A stretch of DNA of 31,663 nucleotides, taken from assembly GCA_033557675.1 (NCBI GenBank), contig JAWQRM010000081.1, forward strand, positions 1-31,663, given 5' to 3'. The notes under the pieces were generated by a model that saw only the letters and a program-made list of their open reading frames with translations, ran no database searches and was not told the DNA's origin. Source of the DNA: Coptodactyla brooksi. Taxonomy: Eukaryota > Arthropoda > Insecta > Coleoptera > Scarabaeidae. Position 1 is the stretch's first letter. Each line of letters begins with the position of its first letter. Positions 1-11,300 of this stretch are shown piece after piece. The position numbers were made by a program, and so were the translations under genes.

Positions 1-26
1 TTTTAGCCATCTCGAGTGACCCCTTC

Positions 27-51
27 TTTTTTTTTTTTTTTTTACAAACTT

Positions 52-91
<40 letters not shown>
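27..91. repeat. T17 run and (TA)n microsatellite
   Basis: A run of 17 T at 27-43 is followed by an uninterrupted TA dinucleotide tract at about 55-91. This is simple sequence, likely length-polymorphic. Confidence 0.95.
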
Positions 92-93
<2 letters not shown>

Positions 94-2325
94 TTTTTAA
101 TGTTCTTGCTGTTGCATTCTATAGATAGGTTCTTCGATATTCTACGTAGACAGTGCGTCCTGTGAGACATTTCTGTTGACGTTTCAAATATGTACAGCGT
201 AAATATGTTTCGACATAAATGTTTGTTCAGTACCACCCTGCTCAGTTCTTCATCCCTCTCTTTCATTTGCTTTATGATTATCATGTTTAATGTCGAAAAT
301 TTATTTTAAAATGGGAAGACTATAAATACTTGTTATACATTGAAGATGAAAACAGAGGTGACATGAAACAGAAATCCCGTCATCTCTCCCTGAAGGTAAA
401 TGAAACACCATCATTGACAAATTTACTTTTCTTTTATTATAAATGATCAATAGCTTAAACTAACATAAAGTGCCCATCCCCTGTGAAAGTATTGTAGTTT
501 TATGGAAAGCATCATTGCTCTTTACAGCGCTACTAACTAAGCTGTCGTCCTAACAAGTAATTATATCTCGAAATACAATACTACATTATAACAAATTGAT
601 CGCACTTCACCTATTTTGCTTCATGGAACACGCGTATTTATTGATTTCATAATAAAACAACAAATCATCTAGGACACGAAAAGCTGGGGTTTGGAGAGAC
701 TAACGGAAATATCGTGTACCACGTTCAAAATAGCATCGTTCTCCTTTAATTTAATAATCAATGGTGAAAGCCTAAGTACACTCAAGAACAGATCCTTATG
801 TAATTATTGAATTCTAAGTCACGTCCACAACTACAATTAAATGTATGTGAACGTGTTTGCATAATTTAATAGTATCCTAATGTAAAACGTACCAGATTCA
901 TACACCATTCATTCGTATTTTATATATGTATATACAATTGTTGAAAAAGCATATTTGTATTAAAATAAGCTAAATTTACACCCTTCTTAAATACTTACAA
1001 CAAATAATAGTAAACCAAAGTTTATTTAACATAATTAACAGATGAAACATATTTTTCACTTGCTAGAAACAAAAAGTATCTTGTTACATATTCGATATTA
1101 AGATGCTATATATATATATTATATTAAATAATTGATTCTTTTATCCTATATATAGTTATATACAGAGTGAGTATATGACGTATAAGCCAATAAATGTACA
1201 TGTTTACTAGGCGTCTCTACGAGATCTGGTAGTTTGTGAAAATTAAGCAGTTATACCAAGTCTTGGATGTAAATTTATACATTTTACAGGTTTTGCTTAA
1301 AATCCTCGGTACTATTATGGTCTTGGTAAAAGTTTTTTGTACCTATATTATATTTTTATTTATTTTCCAAAAAAAGCATATATTTTATTAAAAACAATTT
1401 ACCGTTCAAGCCGGCAGGCAACCTGGGTACGTACCACGCATACAGATGCCTATCTTATCGGCGGTAGTCACTTGTAGGGTTGCTAATTAATTCGAAGATT
1501 TTTATCGGCTCCAAAATCAAAGTAGTACCAGCGGTAATAACCTGTAAAAACGTTTCCCCCTCACTACAACAATATAACCAAATGTGTTGGCCGATTGCAG
1601 TCTTTGGTCGGTAGTATGAAAATAATTATGGCAGATATTGTATCGAGTTTGCCACTGTACATATATAGATGTATTATGGTATGAATTGTTAATTTTCAAA
1701 ATGATTTTTATTGTACCAAATTTTGAAATACAGCGATGACATTTATTTGTATTGATTATATTGTTAAAGAGAGTAAAATGCGCAAGTAAAACGTTTTAAA
1801 AATTAATTCACAATAAAATAATATTGACCTAAAGTAATTAAAAGAAGTAATTGAATTTGTTTAAACAAATTGGAGATCTCAGAGTCCGTATGTTCATAAA
1901 GTGTCGTGTGGAGATTTCAATTCCAAATAAAAACAGTCTTTTTCTTCAAATTTGTATGTGGTGTTGTTGTTGTACCTTTGGAGAAAGATTGTTTTGGTAC
2001 ATTAGTACTAGTGCCATTAAGTAAGAAATTGTTAGATGTGCAAATATCGTGGTCCTTCCCCCCTCTCTCTATCTCATTCTCTTGCTTGTTGTTTCTTTTT
2101 CTATCTTTGTAAATACGCGATGATGCTTAACAGTAAATAGTAAAACCACTACGTTTTAAGACCTCTTGTATACCCGTGTGCGAATGTTAACTTAACGGTA
2201 GTACCAAAAGAATAAAACAAAAAACTGAGGGAAAATTAAACAGCACTGAGTTTGAAATCGCTACACTGTTTGTCCATCTTTTATTACGCTGGCTCGGTGG
2301 ATACATCGGGCCCGCTGACAGGCAG
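92..2325. other. par-1 3' UTR and flank, no other gene seen
   Basis: AT-rich DNA downstream of the par-1 stop. I see no recognisable protein, RNA gene or complete transposon. The part nearest 2325 is 3' UTR of par-1 on the minus strand; where the transcript ends is unknown. Confidence 0.5.
1355..1389 (-). promoter_or_regulatory. candidate poly(A) signal cluster for par-1
   Basis: On the minus strand three AATAAA hexamers (1384-1389, 1359-1364 and 1355-1360, two overlapping) lie about 950 nt after the stop. They would give a 3' UTR of roughly 1 kb. A single AATAAA at 2280-2285 is only about 40 nt after the stop and others occur further left, so the true cleavage site cannot be fixed from sequence in such AT-rich DNA. 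Confidence 0.35.
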
Positions 2326-2384
2326 TCACAGCTTCAGTTCGTTTGCTATCTTACCGGCAATATTCTTGAAACCAATACTAGTAC
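2326..2384 (-). CDS. par-1: par-1 terminal coding exon, ends ELKL-stop
   Basis: The last coding segment follows a TTTTTCTTTTTAG acceptor and completes the Gly codon, then reads TSIGFKNIAGKIANELKL and TGA at 2326-2328. The ELKL ending is the signature of MARK/Par-1 proteins (once called ELKL-motif kinases). The intron upstream is only 167 nt. The exon continues as 3' UTR to the left. Confidence 0.97.
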
Positions 2385-5300
2385 CTAAAAAGAAAAAGGC
2401 ATGATTATATGGTCAATTTTATTGGCTGCATATCAGGTTGCATTGATCATTATATTTCTTATACTTGATAATAGCTTTATGAAGTATGAAAATCCTTATT
2501 TAAAAGAATTGTGTTGTGTTGTAACTATTAAAATGTATTACTTGTACGTACCAGAAATCCTTTTAAATCGCACACCGTTCACAGAAAGTCTTGGCAGTTT
2601 ACAAACTTCAATTTCCCATTGGACTAAGCTATCTGTGTTGGGATCTCCGTGCACGCACAGGAGCAAGAATCGTTCACGTTGCTCGTAGTCGCAGTTGTTC
2701 GCGTCGAGGACCTTACGAATCTCAGCCATAATCTCCGTAGGTTTCCTACTTGATGTCGTTTTCATAGACCATGTGAACCTAAGCGAACGGGGTTTCACGT
2801 GCTCGTCATTTTGGGCTCCTGCCACCCTATAAATAACAATTTCAATATTAACGAATCGTTAGGAATTTGTGTTCGATTTCATTTGATGCAATTCACCGCT
2901 CCACAAGGGAGACCTAACGCCTCAGTTATTAAGGGTAAGTTATTGGATAAAAAAAAAAAAGGAATGAGATTTTCCTTAAACGCGATATTTCCCCAAGTCT
3001 GTTAACTAATATTTGCATTTTTTATGTTTGGAAGTTCGATTTAAATTTAAATGTAGTTTTCCCGTTTACATTTTCGCGAAAAAGTTTTCACGTCGTGTAG
3101 AAGATCAAACGATTGCGAGATCGAAGATATTTCTTTCTACGTATGCAAAGAGTATAATCCATAAAGTTTTGAAAAATCTAAAACCCAATGACTATATAGC
3201 ACCTCTTATAGTAACTAGCGAATGGACTGAAGTTCCTCAATCTGCGGTACAGAGAATTGTAGCAGCAGGTGTAAATGAATGAAATTGTACAACATCTTTC
3301 TCAGATATTCCTGCTACCGTGAGTACAGAAACAAAGGAAACTAAATATAGAATACATACAAGGTACGATTGGTTCCAAGTGTTTAGCAATTAGTCAGTGT
3401 TTAGCAATTGGATTCGAAATTAACTATTGTGAAAAAATATATCTAAATTATCTTCATAATATATATCTAATTATTGTGAAAAAATATTAGTAACATATTA
3501 AATTTATATTTAATATTTTGACTGCACGTTAAGTATGTTTCAAGGAATAGTAAAACCAATGAATTGAGCATTTCAAACCAAAAGAGAAATATCGGCAATT
3601 AAACTTTACTACTTTAACTATACATTTTGTATAGCTCATCAGATGTACATTTTTATTTCATTTTGTACATGTATCTCTCTGCACGTTTTAATACAACAAT
3701 AACGTTCTCCAAAATTCTGTAAAATAAGATTAAGTTATGGACAGGAGTGGTTTAATTTCGAGTTAATTAAAAACTAATGCAATAAACTTATTTAACTACG
3801 TATTTAAATATAATGTTTTAGCTCATTGCTTTTGCACAATAAGTTATAATAAAATATTTTTCACTTTCCTAGGACTGGTATTTCACTTTTGATGTGACAT
3901 TTTTTGTTTTGAGTACCTTTTTTTGGATTCTGTTGATGACATGTATATACTCAGGAAGTATATACATGTCATGCAAAAATTATTATTACAACAGAACGCA
4001 GGCTTTATCGGCTTGTTTGTTGGATTTCACAATTTTCAAGCTGATTTGTTGTGGTTGTTTTGAGTGCAAATATTTCGCTATTCCTTTTTCATTTCATCTT
4101 TCGCCATTAATCGAAACGTTTGCACTTTTAAGCAACGACATTTGCTTAAGCGCATTTTATGCATTTTCACTTTTTCACCTAGGTCTCCACTCACTGTTTT
4201 CTGGCTGTATTGACCTAGGCACTAGATACCATTTTAATCCTTTGTGGCTTTATTGTTCTCACTGCATTGCCAATTCATTAGTACTTTGTACTCATTTTCA
4301 TTTCTTTAGTCCTATTGTTCTGGTTACTTTTCTCTCAGATTTTCAATTTTTCTTGTTTACCGGCTGGACTATCATCATGTAAATTCTTTATCTTGTCTTC
4401 TTGTACTCCAGTGGTTTTATATTATAATAGAAAGCCTTATGCCCAATCAGGATCTTTTTACTACTGTGTAGTCTTGTATTTGTTCTGCTTATCAGAACTC
4501 CCATATATTTAAATGTGTTAATCTCTTCAAATGTGTGTCTACAGTTGTTGAATTTTATTAATGTTCTATTTTTATCTGTTACAAAGACACGTACACTGTT
4601 TACACAGTGCACGTGTTTATGATTTGATGTGACTCAAAAATTCATCCAACAGACAATGTGCATAATATGTAAAATATGATATATAGCTATTTTCAACAAA
4701 TAATTAATTAGCAAATTTAAACAATTGTCACCACTGAACCAAATCAAGAAATTAACCACTCGACACACGTTTCGCTATTCATGTTAGCACCATCCGCAAC
4801 CAACAACAAGAGACAAAAGGGTCAATTTCTTGTTTTTGTTAAGTGGTGACAATTGCATAATTTTGCTATGAAACCAAAGGTTCCAAAAACCGACACATTT
4901 AGTTTTGCCTATTAAAATTGAGTCAAATCAAATTATCCACATATGTTGAAAATTTCGAAGGTGAACTGCAGAACTGGATAAATATTACCTAGTTTTAACA
5001 ATTAATTGTTATGGTTAACTAGTTGACAACTAGTTATTTCTCATAGTTATGAGAAACTTTCTTAGTTATGATTTATATTTTAATGATGAGATGCTGTTAA
5101 TGATCAATTATAGTTAGTGATCACTGTTAATCATAATCAAGCATTGATTGATAACTGAATCAATCAATGGCATACATTTGTTAAAACCCAGTCTATGATG
5201 CCTAAAAATATTCAATAATGTTGATGTACCAATAGATAAACAAGAAAATCTTGAGTGAATTTACAACAAACTTTGATAGAGACTACACAAAATCAAAACA

Positions 5301-8300
5301 ATGAAAGAATAAATACATAACAACATTTAATCTATAATATATATTGATCGCATATATAATATACTACAAATGATATTCACCTCAAATAACTGCTGATATA
5401 TTAACACAAGATTCAGTTGTTCAACTGTACTAAATAAATTCATCAATAAATTCATAAATTTACTCAAACATTTTCTCGTCAAACTATTGTATAAGTAGCA
5501 AGAATTATAACTTACGATTATGTAATAAATACAGGGCGACTCTACACATGCAACATAGTCAAGACATATTGAATTTATAAATAAATCATTACAAAGTGTT
5601 TGACTGATTTTTTCTAGGATTCACTTTTTCTAGGATTAATTTGTTTATTCAAACTCAGAACAATAGCGTTTGAACCTAAAATGCTGTATGATGGGTTACA
5701 TAATTATATATCATACTTTCCAACCCTTCAGTTATAAATGCAACATGACTATGTTGTATGCATAAGCTGAATGTCCAAAGAACCAATTAGTGTTTAGTTA
5801 TTCTTAGATAATAAATATGTACAAGTGTTTTGAGAGTTTTACGTGGATGTATTGTGGAGTAGTCCCAAACCTTTCGGGTTTAAAGAGCGTTGTGGACAAC
5901 ATACATAAACATACAAAACATTTAGAGGTAAACATAAATGTGAACAATTGAATAGAATAATCGTGGGGAACAGTAAATATTTTTGGAGGTTGTAGTTTAC
6001 TCTTTCGAGTAAAAATATTCACATACAAATGAGTATCAGTTATTTTTATTCTTATTTATTTCATTTTATTTAATTTTTTAGATTTTACTAACAACAGTCT
6101 GTTTTTCATCGGAATAAAAGAAGGTCTTATGTAGGTCAGTAAGAGGTGAACAAAAAATGCAATAAGATAAAAAGGAGCAATTATGAGGATAAGGTGCTTA
6201 CAATGCTTCCCTTACTGACAATGGATTAGTTAAATTATTACCACTTGTTGCACCTCACTGTTGCTCAAAACTATAAAAACATTGGTACGAATTGTGCAGC
6301 AAGCAAGAGAAACTGGCAATGTACAGTCACATAGAAGACGACACAGGGGCATCAATTTAGCATAGAAAGCTGATCAAGTACAAGCACTAGATCTACATGA
6401 ATGGGATACCAAAGGTGTCTCATTCATGCACAACATGTACATGTTGTAATATTAAGGCACCGTACTCTGCAGTTTTGCGAGTGATTTTTACAGCAGCACA
6501 AAAATCATGTAAGTAGGAAATATTCTTTCATAATTATTTCCATTGTTAAGTGCTTGGAAAAGCAAAGATTCAAACTACATATTTTAGTATTTTAGTCTCT
6601 CGTCTTATAAGACTACGGTATGTCAACTGGAGAATTCTACCCTATCCACATTTACACGAAGAAATATGATATTTTAGTGAAAATAATTGGTAATACAAGC
6701 TCTCAAAATATTTACTAAGTAAATATATTAATTGATTTAATTTGGAAAGAACGGTTCACATTTATGCTAAAATAACAAATAGACTGGATAAAGAAAAAGT
6801 TAATGTTTATATATGCATTGATTTTTCATACGCTCTGTGGATCGTTTGACTTACCCGATAGGTACAGGTGATACTCCAGGTTTGCTGGCAGCGCCAGCCT
6901 CTAACGCTCTGAAAATAATAGAAGTATGATAAAATGTTAACATCGTTAGTGTCAACGTGAGATGTGAAATGTGTGGTATATTAGTCATGTAATGACAGAT
7001 CGAATGACACAAAGGCTGCAAAATTGCCCAGTAATTAATAATAATTAAATAAATATATATCTTATGTACTACGGGATTTCTAAAAAAAATCGACTTACAA
7101 AAGTTAACATTTTCGTTAAATATTGATCTTCGCAAGCCATGGAAACTTGGAGTTCTAAAACAATAATTTTATCGAATGAATTGCTATATAAAGCAAATGA
7201 ACTTACCTAATATACGAAAAAGTTTTCATGGCCTGGTCCAATCAATATTCTTAAACAATCGTAAAATATAGAACTGAAACACTAACATTCACTCACTAAG
7301 AAAAAAAAAGAAAAAAAATATACGGGAAGGTAACAAAAACAGTGATTTAATAAAACAATATTTATTTAGAATCTGTCCAATTACAATACTTTATATATTT
7401 TCTAGATATCAATAATTCTATTATTTTTTGTGGAAGAGAAGAACTTCACTTAGGTTGCAGTAGTGATACCGTAGTTATATAAAATGTTGACTAAATTAAT
7501 CTAAAAATTGTAAAAATAACAAACCTAATTAATTAACAAATTAGCGGTATTTATTTGTGAATAACGCCACTTTGGTCTTTGAAAATATTAAAACAGGAAC
7601 AAAAAAGTCGTTCAATATAAATAATTTTCCTATAAATCGTTTAAAATGTAAACTACCAAATGCCATTTATGCGATAGACCACTACTGTTATTTATTAGTT
7701 TTCATAAAAGTGATGATACTATTGAACATTATCTTACAGGATGCGGGCATAATACTGTTTTCTCATTTTGAACTCAGTTTATCTATTATTATTATTAAAA
7801 TCTATTTTTCTGTACTAAAAATGCGATACTGCAAAAAATGAAACATCATTTGACGCAAGCGATAGTTCATGTTTTTAGCTTCCAATGTTATATTGCAAGT
7901 GATTTAAAAATTAATTTTATTTATTGATTTATGTTATATACATGTCAAGATTTTTTTTACATCTATTATATACACATCTTGTGATATGTAGGAGAAACAA
8001 TATTAACTAGTAGGACATGTTCATATTTTTAGCAATTTTGTAGTTCCAAACAATTTAGAATATTATGATACGGACATTCTTATACACCACATTCAAATGA
8101 CTGTAGAATTCGTCTATAATCGATACAGAATTTTAAATAAGCTATTCTTCATCTAGAATGACATTTAATAACACATGGTATAACTGTAATTCATTTTCAA
8201 TCGATGCGATATTAAAAATAACTAGAATTGCAAGAATTTGAGCAATTTTGTTCCTACTTTAATTAATAATAATTTAAGACCCCTTTTACAAATAGAATAA

Positions 8301-11300
8301 ATATGTCTTTTTATGGAAAGTAGTAGCAGGAAGAAGTTTAAGTAAATTTGTACTTCTTCCTGCTTAGGTTTGTTTCCAAAAGCTTAGGTTTGTAAGAATT
8401 CAAAACAAAATGCTGGAATCGTAAATTCACTGCTTCTACGGCATCAATGACATAATTTAATGTCAATTTTTAATACAAAATTACATTATTTCTTACTATA
8501 TAAAATTCAATAATGATATATCTTTTGTTTGTTTAATTCCTTCTCTCAAACTGCATTATTTATATTACAAATGTCAGTTACTTTTGCATCATTTTAAGAT
8601 TAATCACTTTTACACCATTCAGAGGATATATTTTTATTATAATCACTTTCCAAAACATGAATCATAATATGATTAATTTTTAAATCGGTTTGATTGAATA
8701 TAACGATGTAGTGTGACTAGCACGTAATACAAAAGATACTCTCCAGTTTGAGGTTGCGCTAGATTATATGTAATTATACTTGAAATAAGAAAGTAGTTAT
8801 CAATTTTAATTGGAGATTATGTAATAGCATAACATAACATTACATAACACACATGCAACATATGTGTTATGTAATTGTCAGTCAGTCAGCTAGTTTTATA
8901 TTATTAATCACTTAAAAAAAAATTGCTGTCAGAACTTTAAATATATATTTTCTATCAATAACTGCCAAGTATTTTGGCCCAGAACCCACAAAACAATTAA
9001 GATTAAAATGTTTTAAAAGCAATTAATCATAAAATGATTGATTCATTTATTGGACTCCACTATTGGTTAGGCTATAAATGTCATTTTGTCATAAACAAAT
9101 ATTATGTGATTACATATAACTAATTACATATTTTAATAACTTGTAATTACATGTAACCGAGATTTTTACAAAAGGGGTATTGCTGTAGTTACGTTACATG
9201 ACACATTTACATGTGATGCACGCATATGCATTGAATTTGAAATATTTTCAGAAAATGTAACAGCAGTTTTGAGTAAAATCTTAAAAAATACACATCGACT
9301 TGAATCTATGTGAAGATGTTAAATACTTTCATTGCAAAAACAAGAGATCTATTTATTTCTTTAAGAAAGTATTGCGATATAAGTACACACTAATTAGTTT
9401 AAATATACAAATTATTTGATAAAAGATATTTTATCTTAAATTGTATATATCACATAAAGAGAATTGCACGACGCAACGTGCATTGCAAAATAAATATTTA
9501 TACATGCGAAATATTGTTTATTGCTGTAGAACAGTAGTGATCTATCCAGTTATATTCAAAAGTAATTGTGGAACTTGAATATAATATTAGGTCCACTGTT
9601 AAAATTACTATGGCATAGTAACGAAAAGTCTAAAATTTAGATATCGTAGACTATGTATGTTCTGTTCAAAAATCTTTAAAAAACCAGTTAAAACATTCAA
9701 CTGATGTAAGATTTTCAAGTAATAATAATAATGTTACTATTTAATGTATTCAGATTGCACAAATTGTTCGTTTATGACTGAACCGAATCTTAGTTTCTCC
9801 GCACCCTGTACTAATAAGACACTTTTTTTGGAAAATTTTGAGAGAGATATAAAAAGCGATTTTTATCTTTTTGAAAATCACATTTAAATCACAATTGCGA
9901 ATTGAATTATTTGTAATTTTGGACTACTCTCATCAAATGACCAGCAAAGAAACGCAACTAACCAATGCTGATCAACTAATAATGAAAGGAATTGTATCTT
10001 ACAATCGAATAAATTACACGTATATAGGCGTAATATATATGTACACAGATACGATTAGTACGGATGGGCCGACGTCGAAACTTGAGGAACTTCAGTCGAT
10101 GAGAATTGATTGGCAGCGCACAAGTTAAGCTTCGGTCTGTTGCGGCGGTTGGACAGAGGTCATCACGTTCTGCAGGTGTCCGAGTGGTGAGGCTTCGTGG
10201 GGTGCGAAGTGGCGCGTCCCCCTCTCGGCCTCTACTGGTTGACCCTGAACCAGAAACAGTCTTGAGCAAAGGTGGACAGAGCCGAGACGGGGACGTACCA
10301 CGTGCACACTACAACCCCGCACAAAACACGTTCGTGTAGACTGTCTATATATAAGCAAATCTTTGTTTTTCGTTTCTCTACGTACTCTTGACGACCACAA
10401 CTTTAGTTCAGTTACTGAGACGTTACAGAACTCAAAATAAAGAAAAAAACAAAGAAGTTACTTATACATAATGGTGGAAAAATTGTAGCAGCACATACAC
10501 AGGGTGTTTCGGAGTAAAAGGTGGGGGTAAATTGCCAACAACAAAGCACTACAAGTGAGAACATAAGCAACAAAAATACATACGTATAAACGAATGATAT
10601 CCAATTCAGTTTTTTCTGATTTTAAAAGGCACATAAAATCTCATGTGCAAAACAATAATTTTTCAGACATATATAGTATAACTTATATTGACATTTACTA
10701 AGAAACACTGCAAAATATCAAACATCGTCTATTGACATAAGTCCAACACTGTTTTGCTAAGGAGAAATGCACAAATAAAATTAAAATTTGTTGTGGTTCG
10801 AATTTAATCCAAAATTTATTTTGCTTGCAGTTTCCTACTGCAAATCATACAAAAATTGTTTAGCTAATATTTGAATTCTATCTATATATTTTATTAGTCA
10901 TATCAAAAGTCTTGAAGTGTCTTATGAGGGTTTGAAGATGCCATCAGCAAAGAATGGCAAAACGTTTGCATTTAAACAAACTGCTTGTGAATGCTTTTGT
11001 TTCACTATTATGTTTTTGTTTGTCTCAATAATTCTTACCTTGACATTTTAATTATCAGGTTGCTGCAAAAGTAATTTCGGTTTTCTCAAGTAGAAGGCTT
11101 TGGTAATTTTTTCAATGATTTCTGTCAACGAAATGATTTACTTCTTCTGGCATTCTCTAGCACTCTTTTATCTTCTTTTTCGAAATAACTTGCATGTAAT
11201 TTTATTTACAGGTTCTAGCTTGTTGTTGAGTTTAATATGGAGTGCAAAAACGAGCATTTTTATCACACAGTGGAACTCCTCTAACTCAAACTATCAAAAG

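Larger units (their letters stand above)
4870..6854. other. intronic DNA, little recognisable
   Basis: Remainder of the par-1 intron upstream (in coordinate terms) of the 54-nt exon. It contains short duplications such as tttttctaggatt twice near 5606-5636 and small palindromes. I see nothing gene-like apart from the weak HTH-like trace at 6291. Confidence 0.5.

Noticed and set aside
2280..2285. AATAAA only about 40 nt after the par-1 stop as the sole poly(A) signal.
   Set aside because: Possible, but MARK 3' UTRs are usually much longer and a denser cluster lies near 1355-1389; neither can be proven from sequence.
10125..10269. Minus-strand Ser/Thr/Arg-rich frame in the CpG island resembling Par-1 spacer.
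   Set aside because: The candidate acceptors (after ttcag and ctcaag) give entry phases that do not match the upstream exon, and no good donor follows in frame.
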